Origin: Monoplex corrugatus
Taxonomy: Eukaryota > Mollusca > Gastropoda > Littorinimorpha > Ranellidae
Direction of reading: 5' to 3'
DNA: 64,000 bases
Assembly (NCBI GenBank): GCA_030674185.1
Contig: JAPXFY010000026.1
Span: 47,796,232-47,860,231, forward strand
In this document: positions 53,762 through 64,000 of the stretch, piece after piece
How the letters are laid out: every line of letters starts with the position of its first letter
Position numbering within the stretch: the first letter of the stretch is position 1
The notes under the pieces: model-generated
What the model was told of the DNA's origin: nothing
Database searches by the model: none
The model's input: the letters and a program-made list of their open reading frames with translations, nothing else
Position numbers and translations under genes: made by a program

Positions 53762-54313
53762 TCCCGTGGGGATGCCGGGGGATCTTTCAGTATAAAATGA
53801 TACCCCCACCTTATGGAAATTCTACGCATGAATTTTCCTCTTTTTCTGTCACTGTCTTTGTTTCTGTCTTGTTACTTTGCTTTCTGTCATTTCTTCTTGT
53901 TATTTTCTGCCTTTCTGGTCCATTCATCTGTATGTTTTTGATAAAGTCTTACGTACTTTTTCTTAAGATTGATAATTGGGTACATGTGTTACGTGCATTT
54001 TTGGCTCTAGGGAAATGAGATGTACAGAAGCAATTCTAAGTAATTTATGCCTGTCTTATATATGATTTAGTGTCCTTAGTTATGATTAAATTTGTGTTCA
54101 GGTATTTTTTCAAATCCCTTATGTGATCTATTGGACGAAGTGGTCAAGTCTAGGGCCATCTCCTTAGATCACGTGCGCGACTGCATCGATATGTGTACTT
54201 ACTTTTCTTTTCCTTTCTTTTTCCTGTTGAAGTATTTTGTGTGTGCTGAAACGGTTATAGTCCTGATATGGCTCTACGCAGTCGGCTGAGCTTGAAATAA
54301 AAATAACAATAAC
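53762..54313 (+). repeat. Family S repeat, full copy
   Basis: Starts CCCGTGGGGATGCCGGGGGA and ends CGCAGTCGGCTGAGCTTGAA followed by an (ATAACA)n tail, into which RTE copy 3 has inserted. Confidence 0.85.
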
Positions 54314-54325
54314 AATAACCTGTAT

Positions 54326-55654
54326 CATCATCATCATCAGGTGCCTTGCCGCATGGCGTTGGCGATCATGGATTTCCATCTGTTTCTATCTCTTGTTGCC
54401 TCAAGAATCTCCTCCACCCTCCTCGTCTTCAGCCACTCCGCAAGTCCGTCTAGCATTTTCTCCCTGGGTCTACCTGGTGCTCTTTCCCTAGAGCTTTCCC
54501 GTTGTGACCAGGTGCTCCAAATCCTCCTTCCTCATAAAATGGCCCACAAATGTTGCCTGTCTTTTCCTAATCTTTTTTATGAGTGATCTACTTGTGTCTG
54601 CCTCCATCAAGACTGTCTCGTTTGTTTTCTTTGCTGTCCATGGAACTCTCAACATTCTTCTGAGAAACCACACCTCGGCTGCCTCAATGTTGTTCTGGCT
54701 TTGCTTGCTGACTGTCCACGCCTCACATCCGTACAACAGTATTGGTTCTATATAAATTCAAGAACTCTCTTCCTGATGTTAATTGATAGACATTTGTTGG
54801 TAAGAATGCTTGTCATCTTCTTGAATGCTGTTTTGGCTTGGCCGATTCTGCCGGCTATTTCCGATGTGCATCTGCCGTCTGATGAAATGACTGTTCTCAG
54901 GTATTTGAACTTATTAACCTGTGTCAAGGTTGTGCCATTTGCTGTTATTTTGCATGAGGGGATTTCATGTTTTTTACTGATCACCATGACTTCAGTCTTC
55001 CTGCTGTTTAGTTCCAACCCCTTACCTTTGCTAACTATTTCTAGTATATTCACAAGATTTTGTAGGTCCCTTTCATTTTCTGCAATTAGCATGTGCGTAT
55101 CGAATGTTGTTTATCATTTTCCCTCCAACCTTTAATCCAGGGTCTTCCTCCACGTTTCTCTTGATGTTTTCGCTGTAAAGTGAAAACAGATCTGGTGACA
55201 AAACACAACCCTGTCTGACTCCTCGTTTGATGTTTTGGAAAGAGCTTACATTGTTTTCTATTCTCATTGCAGCTGTTTGTTCCCAATACATATTCCTTAT
55301 TATTCGTAGATCTTTTCCATCAACATTGAGTCTCTCCAGTTGGTTGATCAATTCTTCATGTCGTACCCGATCGAAAGCCTCCGTATAGTCAACAAAGCAT
55401 AGAAACAAATCCTTATTTATCTCAGTTGACCTCTCTATGATAGTTCTTAGGATGTATATGGCATTAATAGTTCCTTTCCCTTCCACAAATCCACACTGAT
55501 CTTCTGCTATTTCTCTTTTGATTCTATTCCTTGTCCTCATCATGATTATTCTTAAGAGGATTTTTGTTACATGACTCATCAAACTGATTGTGCGATGGAG
55601 GTCGCATTCTATAGCCCCTGTCTTCTTTGGAAGTGCAATGAAAATTGATTTTGA
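54326..55654 (-). mobile_element. RTE/BovB-like LINE copy 3
   Basis: Flanked by AATAACCTGTAT at 54314-54325 and 55655-55666, a perfect 12-bp target duplication. Minus-strand frames: 55582-55073 (CGFVEGKGTINAIY, LCFVDYTEAFDRVRHEEL with motif A, RQGCVLSPDLFSLYS with motif B; the YADD box is partly deleted), 55092-54748 (ELNSRKTEVMVISKK, ANGTTLTQVNKFKYL) and 54736-54488 (YGCEAWTVSKQSQN, RRMLRVPWTAKKTNE). The plus-strand left end is the (ATC)n complement of the (TGA)n tail. 5' truncated and lacking endonuclease. Confidence 0.9.
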
Positions 55655-55669
55655 AATAACCTGTATATA

Positions 55670-55893
55670 ACCACGAAATAGCTGTGGCTGTAAATGTGGG
55701 TTTTCATTATTATTTTTGTTTTATTCATTTGTTTATCTATTTGCCTTAAATAGGCAGGAGAGAAAAGTCGCCATGAAATAACTGTCTTGTTGCCATGGGA
55801 TTTTTGTCTTCATAATTTGCATGGTCAACCTTGCTAGCAAAGCAAAAACTTAATCCTTTGACTCCCTCACCCTATCCACCAGCTTCCTTCGTG

Positions 55894-55950
<57 letters not shown>

Positions 55951-56195
55951 CGCGCTCCACGTGAGACACTGTAGTTGACATAGGATTACCACTGGTTGCA
56001 TATTCATGTTACCGTAATTGCCGTTCGTTGAGTGTATTTTTCTGTAATGTTTAATGCCGAAGGATAGCCTGTGTTATAGACATGATATTGATGTGGGTGT
56101 TTGTGTACAGACTACCCATGAAGTATTCATTGCTGTTGACGTGGTATTCTATTATTCCTGTTGTTATGGTCGGTTGGAACAGAAAAGAACAGTCC
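55670..56195. other. No gene seen; partial TTAA-MITE relative and a GT/GC microsatellite
   Basis: 55828-55890 repeats the left half of the MITE neighbourhood at 40.3 kb. A (GT)n tract ending in (GC)n lies at 55893-55955. Confidence 0.55.
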
Positions 56196-56201
56196 TTTAA
56201 A

Positions 56202-56266
<65 letters not shown>

Positions 56267-56274
56267 TGTGTGTA

Positions 56275-56309
<35 letters not shown>

Positions 56310-56495
56310 GAGCTATGTGTATGTAATTCTCTGTGTGTGTGTGTGTGAGTGTGTAACTTTGTGTATGCTGTGTGTGTGTGTAAAACTGTAACTGTGCGCG
56401 GGCGCGCGTGTATGTGTGTGTGCGCGCGGCTGTGCTTGTGTGTGTGTTGACAGAAATTGTGTGTGTGTGTGTGTTTGTGTGTGTGTGATTAGTAT
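56202..56495. repeat. (GT)n-rich microsatellite block
   Basis: GT runs separated by short unique stretches; Cys-Val frames are artefacts. It abuts the 5' truncation point of the following LINE. Confidence 0.9.
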
Positions 56496-56538
56496 GTGTA
56501 TGTCAGGGGTGGTGTATGTATGTTTAGTATAGCATCTC

Positions 56539-57324
56539 TTGACTCGCACCACTGACTGTTACTCGGACATTAAGAACTGGATGACATACAATAAACTTCA
56601 GCTCAACGATGACAAGACAGAAGCTATCCTCACTGGCACCTATCAGAAACTTTCTCTGCTGCCTCCTCTTTCTCTCCCGTTATGTAACACATCAGTCCCA
56701 ATTTCTGATTCAGCTAGGAACTTTGGTGTCTATCTTGACTCTACCCTCTCCATGAACAACTTTGTTTCTCAAACTGCCAGATCTTGCTACTATCACCTCC
56801 ATCGTATAAGCCTGATCAGGAAGTATCTCTCTGTGGAAACAACTGCAAAACTCGTTGTCTCCTTCATAATGTCTGGCATGGACTATTGCAATACACTCCT
56901 GTCTGGTCTTCCTGCCTCCATCATTCACATCCTACAGCGCATTCAAAACAATGCTGCACGCCTTGTACTCAAAAAGAAAAAAGCTGATCACATCTCCCCT
57001 CTCCTGGCACAACTTCACTGGCTCCCTATATCAAAGCGCATGCAGTACAAACTAGACACCATCTGCTACAAAAGCCCCAATGACGCAGCCCCCGATTACC
57101 TGTCAAGTCTACTTGAGATCTATGTTCCCTCACGTACCCTCCGCTCTGCCTCCGATCCTCTGACTTTTCGCTTTCCACGCACTAAGCTCAATACCTATGG
57201 TCCATGTGCCTTCTCTGTTTCTGGTCCGCTCTCCTGGAACAAACTTCCTCTGTCAGTCCGTCAGCAACCTACTTTTGTCTCCTTCAAGTCCGCTCTCAAA
57301 ACTCACCTTTTCTCCTCTGCGTAA
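56539..57324 (+). pseudogene. C-terminal part of LINE family A ORF2
   Basis: 261 codons, unbroken: CYSDIKNWMTYNKLQLNDDK, NFGVYLDSTLSMNNFV, YYHLHRISLIRKYLS, MDYCNTLLSGLPAS, LHWLPISKRMQYK, TLRSASDPLTFRFPRT, FSVSGPLSWNKLP and LKTHLFSSA. Lacks endonuclease and RT active site, so it cannot be active. The ATG at 56539 is upstream flank, not a start. Confidence 0.85.
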
Positions 57325-57559
57325 AATCCTGACCTAACTCAACCCCCACTGCAGCCTGTCTCTGCTCGGTGTGGAACCACATTGTAATATTACATATTTG
57401 TATATAATGTTTTTTTTACAATTTTCCATTGCTTTTTCTTCTTTTTCCCCATTTATAGCCATGTGTATGTGTGTGTGTGTGCATGCGTGCGTATGTGTAT
57501 GTTCAGCGCATAGATTTGATTTTTATCAAGATTTTGCACTAAATATATATTGTAATTCT

Positions 57560-57596
<37 letters not shown>

Positions 57597-57600
57597 ATTA
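56545..57600 (+). mobile_element. L2/CR1-like LINE family A, second copy (5' truncated)
   Basis: Closely similar to the element at 7.65-11.6 kb, beginning after RT motif C. The 3' UTR carries a short GT/GCGT tract (57465-57505), then TCAGCGCATAGATTTG...TTTTGCACTAAATATATATT, the counterpart of the AGCGC...GCGCT terminus of the first copy, and a (CTT)n tail to 57597. Confidence 0.85.
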
Positions 57601-57717
57601 TATGTGTGCGTGCTTGTGTGCGTGCACGTGCGTGTGCGAGCGTACTTGAGTATGTGTTGATATAATAAACACGAGTGGATTGAAACCTTAGTCACGAGAA
57701 CGGTATTGGCGTTAACA

Positions 57718-59890
57718 TTGTCCATCGCTTTGATAACCACTGTTGACATACCACAGTATAACCTGTTGACACACCACGATATAACCATCGGTGTTGACAT
57801 ACCACGATATAACCATTGGTGTTGACATACCACGATATAACCATTGGTGTTGACATACCACAATATAACTTGTTGACATACCACGATATAACCATTGGTG
57901 TTGACATACCACGATATAACCATTGGTGTTGACATACCACGATATAACCATTGGTGTTGACATACCACGATATAACCATTGGTGTTGACACACCACGATA
58001 TAACCATTGGTGTTGACATACCACGATATAACCATTGGTGTTGACACACCACGATATAACCATTGGTGTTGACACAACCACGATATAACCATTGGTGTTG
58101 ACATACCACGATATAACCATTGGTGTTGACATACCACGATATAACCATTGGTGTTGACAACCAGATATAACCATTGGTGTTGACATACCACGATATAACC
58201 ATTGGTGTTGACATACCACGATATAACCATTGGTGTTGACATACCACGATATAACCATTGGTGTTGACATACCACGATATAACCATTGGTATTGACATAC
58301 CAGATATAACCATTGGTATTGACATACCACGATATAACCATTGCTGTTGACATACCACGATATAACCATTGGTGTTGACATACCAGATATAACCATTGGT
58401 GTTGACATACCAGATATAACCATTGGTGTTGACATACCACAATATAACCATTGGGTGTTGAACATACCACGATATAACCATTGTGTTGACATACCACGAT
58501 ATAACCATTGGTGTTGACATACCAGATATAACCATTGGTGTTGACACACCACGATATAACCATTGGTGTTGACATACCAGATATAACCATTGGTGTTGAA
58601 ATACCATGATATAACCATTGGTGTTGACATACCATGATATAACCATTGGTGTTGACATACCATGATATAACCATTGGTGTTGACATACTAAGATATAACC
58701 ATTGGTGTTGAAATACCATGATATAACCATTGGTGTTGACATACCATGATATAACCATTGGTGTTGACATACCATGATATAACCATTGGTGTTGACATAC
58801 CATGATATAACCATTGGTGTTGACATACCACGATATAACCATTGGTGTTGACATACCATGATATAACCATTGGTGTTGACATACTAAGATATAACCATTG
58901 GTGTTGACATACTAAGATATAACCGTTGGTGTTGACATACATGATATAACCATTGGTGTTGACATGCCAAGGTATAACCATTGCAGTTGACATACCAAGA
59001 TATAACTTGTTGACATACCACAATATAACCATCGGTGTTGACATACCACAATATAACCATTGCCATTGACATACCAAGATATATCTATTGGTGTTGACAT
59101 ACCACGATATAACCATTGCCATTGACATACCACGATATAACCATTGGTGTTGACATACCATGATATAGCCATTGCCATTGACATACCATGATATAACCAT
59201 TGCCATTGACATACCAAGATATATCTATTGGTGTTGACATACAAGATATAACCTGTTGACATACCATGATATAACCTATTGACATGCCAAGATATAACTT
59301 GTTGACACACCACAATATAACCATTGCCATTGACATACCAAGATATAACCTATTGACATACCAAGATATAACCTATTGACATACCATGATATAACCTATT
59401 GACATACCAAGATATAACCTATTGACATACCAAGATATAACCTGTTGACACACCACAATATAACCATTGCCATTGACATACCAAGATATAACCTGTTGAC
59501 ATACCAAGATATAACCATTGGTGTTGACATACCAAGATATAACTTGTTGACATACCACAATATAACCATTGGTGTTGACATACCACGATAAAACCATTGC
59601 TGTTGACATACCACAATATAACCATTGGTGTTGATATACCAAGATATAATCTGTTGACATACCACAGTATAACCATGGCTGTTGACATAACACAATATAA
59701 CCATTGCTGTTGACTTACCATGATATAACCATTGGTGTTGACATACCAAGATATAACCTGTTGACATACCACAATATAACCATGGCTGTTGACATACCAC
59801 AATATAACCATTGGTGTTGACATACCACAATATAACCATTGGTGTTGACATACCACGATATATCCATTGCTGTTGACGTGTTACAATGTA
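57718..59890. repeat. 28-bp satellite array, ~2.2 kb (about 75-80 units)
   Basis: Units read CGATATAACCATTGGTG then TTGACATACCA, with common variants: ATGATATAACC, AAGATATAACC, CCATTGCCATTG, and a 22-bp short form lacking the CATTGG part (GATATAACCTGTTGACATAC). Short forms concentrate at 59.2-59.8 kb. There are no spacers. All three minus-strand frames are open for hundreds of codons because the unit has no stop in any register and 28 is 1 mod 3. Confidence 0.95.
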
Positions 59891-59939
59891 ACCATTATTG
59901 TTTCACTCTTATCTTAAAACTGATGGTTCAAACATTGCT

Positions 59940-60013
59940 GGGGGCAACGAGAGATAGAGATGGTTGGAAGTCCATGGTCGCCAACGCCATGCGGCAGGGC
60001 ACCTGATGATGAG
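59940..60013 (+). repeat. RTE/BovB-like LINE 3' tip (copy 6)
   Basis: GGGGCAACGAGAGATAGAGA through GCGGCAGGGCACCTGATGAT, about 70 bp, essentially identical to the 3' end of copy 5 (61134-61206). Confidence 0.75.
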
Positions 60014-60015
60014 TC

Positions 60016-60395
60016 GGAGGATTGGAATGAACAGACAGATAACAAACTTTTCCAAATCCGCCCTAACCTGAAAGAAAATCTCCCATCTGCTGTAGGAAAC
60101 CGTAAGACAGAGACAGTGTTATGTAGGTTACACATAGGTCACACAATCTACACTCATTCGTACCTTAAAAAATGAAGAAGCACCATGGTGTATACCGTGT
60201 GACGAGCCATTGAGCAACAGATACCTCCTTCTCGATTGCAGGGACTTGTACGATGTGAAACAAAAGCATTACACTGTGGACTCCTCAGAGAACCTCTTCC
60301 AAGAAGTCCCTCCTGATGCAATTTTCCAGTTTTTACAAGAGATCAATAGATTTGACCTGATATTTTACGGCTGTTTTTCTTTACTTGAATGATAT
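60016..60395 (+). pseudogene. I/Nimb-like LINE ORF2, C-terminal zinc-knuckle region
   Basis: Reads SEDWNEQTDNKLFQIRPNL, CRLHIGHTIYTHSYL and, after a one-base shift at an A6 run near 60170, APWCIPCDEPLSNRYLLLDC. C-x2-C...LLLDC after 'RLHIGHT..TH.YL' is the usual end of ORF2 in RNase H-bearing I-type LINEs. The final part is FLQEINRFDLIFYG and a stop at 60392. The RNase H and RT domains are missing. Confidence 0.7.
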
Positions 60396-60507
60396 TAGAT
60401 TTGCAAGGTTAACAGTGAGCATGGTTTTTATCTGTTGTCTTTTATCTTAACGGGTTGTCGTTTTTAACGTGGTGTTAGCCCTGATATGGCTCTAATAGTC
60501 GGCTGGG

Positions 60508-61200
60508 GAAAGCAAAGGTATGGGGTTGGAACTAAACAGCAGGAAGACTGAAGTCATGGTGATCAGTAAAAAACATGAAATCCCCTCCTGCAAAATAACA
60601 GCAAATGGCACAACCTTGACACAGGTTAATAAGTTCAAATACCTGGGAACGGTCATTTCATGAGACGGCAGATGCACATCGGAAATAGCTGGCAGAATCG
60701 GCCAAGCCAAAACAGCATTCAAGAAGATGACAAGCATTCTTACCAACAAATGTCTATCAATTAACATCAGGAAGAGAGTTCTTGAATTTATATAGAACCA
60801 ATACTGTTGTACGGATGTGAGGCGTGGACAGTCAGCAAGCAAAGCCAGAGCAGGATTGAGGCAGCTGAGATGTGGTTTCTCAGAAGAATGTTGAGAGTAC
60901 CATGGACAGCAAAGAAAACAAACGAGACAGTCTTGATGGAGGCAGACACAAGTCGATCACTGATAAGGAAGATTAGGAAAAGACAAGCAACATTTATAGG
61001 CCATTTTATGAGGAAGGAGGATTTGGAGCACCTGGTCACAACGGGAAAGCTGGAGGGAAAGAGAGCACCGGGTAGACCCAGGGAGAGAATGTTGGACGGA
61101 CTTGCAAGGTGGCTGAGGATGAAGAGGGTGGGGCAACGAGAGATAGAGATGGTTGGAAGTCCATGGTCGCCAACGCCATGCGGCAGGGCACCTGATGATG
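60508..61200 (+). mobile_element. RTE/BovB-like LINE copy 5
   Basis: Flanked by AGTCGGCTGGG at 60497-60507 and 61201-61211, a perfect 11-bp target duplication. Encodes ELNSRKTEVMVISKK, LLYGCEAWTVSKQSQS, RRMLRVPWTAKKTNE, RKIRKRQATFIGHFMRKED and APGRPRERMLDGL. 5' truncated; it shares a small internal deletion near 61130 relative to the other copies. Confidence 0.9.
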
Positions 61201-61744
61201 AGTCGGCTGGGCTGTAAGCAATATGAACTGAACTGATCTATCTTAATGGGTTGTCGTTTTTTGACGTGGTGTTACCTGATATGGCTCTAGTAGTCGGCTG
61301 GGATGTAAGCAATATGAACTGTATTGAACCGAACTACACATAGCGAAATACCACCATGAACTTAACCTGGTAACGGAATAATTTATTGCCTGTTTCACAA
61401 GCAGGCGTGACAGATCAATACAGTTGTGAAGGCAGATAAATGACATTGTGAACGACGTGATAATAATCGTTGCTACTTCCCTGATTGGTCACAGAGCCGT
61501 CCTGATTCTGTTCCAGTTTCACGTCTGCTTCTTCTCAAGCCTGCTGGGTCGTTTCTTCAGCTCGTTGCTTTACCACCGTGAATGTGTGTTTTATGTAGAT
61601 TTTCTCGAAGAGAATGATTTTGTTGTTGTTGATAGTTTATGATTCGTATTTCAAAAATTTCATTTCTTTACGTACATCTCTTCAATCAGGCGAAGTAAAT
61701 TTCTGCTTACCATTTCTGCCATAATTTGACAAGCATTTCGGCAT

Positions 61745-61835
61745 TATGCTTGGTTGTCGTTTTTGATGAGGTGTTATCCCTGGTACGGCTCTAGTAGTCG
61801 GCTGGGCTATAAGCAATCTGAACATGAACTTGCAT
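61745..61835 (+). repeat. Isolated 3' tail of the I/Nimb-like LINE
   Basis: GTTGTCGTTTTTGATGAGGTG, TATCCCTGGTACGGCTCTAG and TAGTCGGCTGGGCTATAAGC, the same terminal block as at 51.3 and 60.5 kb. Confidence 0.65.
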
Positions 61836-61839
61836 CAGT

Positions 61840-62475
61840 GATACAAGTAGTTTTTACCCATTTCTGTTTACCTGTTTCTTTTGTTTTTTGTTTTTGTTTT
61901 TGTTTTGTTTCTTGATGTTGTGTAATCTTTGTTTTAATGAATCTTATTCCTTTTCTACGTTCTGATCACCTGAAATTTTCTAAACTTGTTCTCTACTTAA
62001 TGAGAAAAAATATTTTGACGTTTCAGACTTACTACACTATTTGCTTAGTTTCATGGATATATCGCAGTCAGAAGTTTTTGCATAGATACCCTATGTCAGC
62101 AGCAGTATGGACAGCCCATAAATGCTTGTGCTGAAACCTTGATGCTGTCAAACATCTTTCGTGATATGAGAATTTACTCTGTTTGAACTTGCGTAAGAAA
62201 AGAAAAAAGAGTCACGAAGCTTTCGTTATATGAATATGAATAAAGTGCTTGGGCAGATTATTGTTTTATATATTTTGTAATCTTGAAGTTGGAGATCAAG
62301 TTTGACGTGTTTGAAAAAAGTAGAAGACAGAAAGAAAAAAAGTTGTGACCCAATATTCCAGAACTTAAAGAGACTTCTTTTTATGATGGCAGTGGCATTG
62401 AAATAACGACAGCAACAATAACAATTATAATAATAAACAATAACATGACGAATACATCTTAAGTCTGGGAACAGC
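61840..62475. other. No gene seen
   Basis: AT-rich unique-looking sequence, short frames only. Confidence 0.5.
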
Positions 62476-62479
62476 TCTT

Positions 62480-62565
62480 TTTCCCAGTTGAAGATTTGTA
62501 TGTTTTGAAGCAGTTATAGCCCTGATATGGCTCTATGCAGTCGGCTGAGCTTTAAACAACATAAA
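62480..62565 (+). repeat. Family S 3' fragment
   Basis: TTTTTCCCAGTTGAAGATTTG to CAGTCGGCTGAGCTTTAAAC, followed by CAA-rich simple sequence to about 62660. Confidence 0.75.
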
Positions 62566-62940
62566 AGCAGACAAAGAAAAAACAACAACAAAAACAACAA
62601 CAACAACGACCAACCAACCAATCAAACAAACAAAAAACCCCAACAACAACAACGACAACAAGAACCTGACTGATATATCTGTTTAATTGTTGAGCAAAAC
62701 TTTGATATCAAGAAAAAGTACTGAGAATAGCTTTGTCTAAGAGGTGGAGGAGAGGAAGCCAGTACATCAGAATACGTTGTCAAGCTATTGAAAATGATAT
62801 TGCTGGTGGTTTGTCTGGCACTACTTCTTGACCCAGCCACAGCTGTCTAAGATCAGCTTAACACAACCCACGCAGCTGCGCGGTCGTTACTAGACGTAAA
62901 TCCCGGCTTTCACTCTGACGTCACGCTGACTTAGTTTACG

Positions 62941-63165
62941 ATGAGAGACGTCATATTCACGCAGAGCGTTCTCCTTGATGTGTCGTCAAGCTCTGAGATC
63001 GAATGTGGTCGTCAGTGTGTGGATGCAGAGGGTGCGTCATGGTCACGTATCTGCGGGGTGAAAACAGTGGGTTGGGCAGGTGCCAGGCTTACAGGCAGGT
63101 TCTCTGTGAAACGGACGACAACACAACTTTGGCAGGCGCCAGGAGTTACGTTCTAGACACGGCTG
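62941..63165 (+). pseudogene. Possible PAN/apple-like exon (frameshifted or mis-sequenced)
   Basis: One frame gives SVLLDVSSSSEIECGRQC; a second, entered by a one-base shift in the GTGTGTGG stretch near 63018, gives GCVMVTYLRGENSGLGRCQA then VLCETDDNTT and SYVLDTA. The spacing of Cys residues and the 'C..QC...GC....Y' pattern resemble a PAN/apple module as found in secreted animal proteins. A good donor, GGCTG then GTGAGT, follows at 63166. No acceptor was identified upstream. It could be a decayed exon, a real exon with a base error, or chance. Confidence 0.3.
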
Positions 63166-63181
63166 GTGAGTCAGGTGTTAA

Positions 63182-63184
<3 letters not shown>

Positions 63185-63258
<74 letters not shown>

Positions 63259-63800
63259 GAGTGTGTGTGTGTGTGTCTCTGCCTCTCTCTCTCTGTCTCT
63301 CTGAGTGTGTGTGTGTGTGTGTGTGTCTCTGCCTGTCTCTCTCTCTCTCTCTCTGAGTGTGTGTGTGTGTGTCTCTGCCTGTCTCTCTCTCTCTGTCTCT
63401 CTCTGTCTCTCTGTCTCTCTGAGTGTGTGTGTGTGTGTGTGTCTCTGCCTGTCTCTCTGTCTGTGTGTGTGTGTGTGTGTGTGTGTCTCTGCCTGTCTGT
63501 CTCTCTCTGTCTCCCTCTCTCCCTCTTTCTCTCTGTTTCTCTCTCTCTTTTTCTCTCTCTGTCTGTCTGTCTGTCTCTCTTTCTCTCTCTCTCTCTCTGT
63601 AAGTTGTGCTGAATTTTTCTGCCTTATGCTCTCTCTATTGGTCTCTGTCTCTATCTCTGTCTTTGTCTGTCTGTCTGTCTCTCTTTGTCTGTCGCTTTCT
63701 CATGCTTTCTGTGTCTTATGTTTTCTGTGTATCATCTCTCTCTCCCTTTCTTTGTCTCTTTCCCTCTCTGTCTGTCCCTCTCATGCTTTCACTCCCCACA
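63185..63800. repeat. (CT)n / (GT)n / (CTGT)n microsatellite block
   Basis: Alternating CT and GT blocks with CTCTCTGAGTGTGTG junctions repeated at least four times, indicating tandem duplication of a compound unit. Ser/Leu/Cys/Val-rich frames are artefacts. Confidence 0.95.
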
Positions 63801-63805
63801 CTCTC

Positions 63806-64000
63806 TCAGTATAAATAGTATCCCCGTCTTTTGGACAATCCGTGCTAGAAATTTCCTCTTTTCTATCGCTTTTTTGTTTTTGCTTTGCTCTTTGGCTTTC
63901 TGTCATCTCTTCCTACAATTTTCTGATTTGCTGGTCCATTCACTTGTATGTTTTCGATGTCTTAGGATTGATGATAAGGTACATGTATTAAGTGTATTTT
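63806..64000 (+). repeat. Family S repeat, 5' part running off the window
   Basis: TCAGTATAAATAGTATCCCC, GTGCTAGAAATTTCCTCTTT, GATTTGCTGGTCCATTCAC and GTACATGTATTAAGTG appear in family S order up to the window end. Confidence 0.8.

Larger units (their letters stand above)
60014..61335 (+). mobile_element. 3' end of an I/Nimb-like LINE, split by RTE copy 5
   Basis: Coding end at 60016-60395, then a 3' UTR with TTAACGGGTTGTCGTTTTT, ACGTGGTGTTAGCCCTGATA and CTAATAGTCGGCTGGG at 60507, where RTE copy 5 interrupts. The UTR resumes at 61201 with AGTCGGCTGGGCTGTAAGCA and TATGAACTGAACTGA (short TGAAC tail), then a partial tandem repeat of the UTR end to 61335. Confidence 0.75.

Noticed and set aside
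57453..59856. Open frames of 145-468 codons on the minus strand
   Set aside because: They are translations of a 28-bp satellite that is stop-free in all registers; no start context, splice sites or non-repetitive protein.

Overview
This window is eukaryotic nuclear DNA, most likely from a lophotrochozoan and probably a mollusc. No operons, bacterial promoters or ribosome binding sites are present. It is AT-rich, full of (GT/CA)n, (GA/CT)n, (CTGT)n and (TAATA)n microsatellites, and dominated by decayed mobile elements: at least five lineages of non-LTR retrotransposon, a Penelope-like element with a GIY-YIG nuclease, piggyBac-type DNA elements and SINE-like repeats. Species assignment is inference; no host marker gene fixes it.

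Layout. 0-7.6 kb: pentanucleotide and other microsatellites, one small LINE scrap, otherwise blank. 7.65-11.6 kb (minus): near full-length L2/CR1-like LINE with AP-endonuclease and reverse transcriptase (RT), broken by frameshifts. 12.4-13.0 kb: a ~560-bp SINE-like repeat ('family S', minus). 13.4-16.0 kb: RTE/BovB-like LINE copy 1. 16.6-18.5 kb: a second LINE lineage. 18.7-19.7 kb: 3' end of an R2/NeSL-type LINE (restriction-like endonuclease) followed by a tRNA-like tail. 20.17-21.21 and 26.78-27.65 kb: a duplicated segment, one copy carrying a 93-bp MITE. 22.1-23.1 kb (minus): LINE ORF1 preceded by a 2A peptide. 23.5-25.65 kb: an uninterrupted RT frame. 28.8-32.7 kb: 23-bp satellite. 32.76-34.18 kb: the one convincing host gene exon, a TatD-family hydrolase. 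34.3-35.8 kb (minus): decayed gag-like frame. 36.1-38.1 kb: a repeat split by a piggyBac-derived element and a 5'-truncated LINE. 38.15-40.6 kb: a LINE C-terminus whose 93-bp segment has been tandemly amplified, then split by RTE copy 2 and a TTAA MITE. 41.8-43.5 kb: another L2-like LINE. 44.2-46.7 kb (minus): Penelope-like element. 48.3-54.3 kb: family S cluster. 54.3-55.65 kb (minus): RTE copy 3. 56.5-57.6 kb: second copy of the first LINE family. 57.7-59.9 kb: 28-bp satellite. 60.0-61.3 kb: 3' end of an I/Nimb-like LINE split by RTE copy 5. 62.9-63.2 kb: possible PAN/apple-like exon. 63.2-64 kb: microsatellites and the 5' part of one more family S copy.

The parts interact as an element ecosystem, not a pathway. 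RTE copies land inside other repeats and leave readable target duplications. Paralogous sequences supply empty sites for a MITE and a piggyBac insertion. Family S shares its 3' end with the I/Nimb-like LINE, which suggests that LINE supplies its reverse transcriptase. Several L2-like LINEs carry a GT/CA tract in the 3' UTR ahead of a conserved GCGC-containing stem-loop, so some of the microsatellite load arrives with the LINEs.

All calls come from reading the sequence and translations; no database search was possible, so clade names are provisional.
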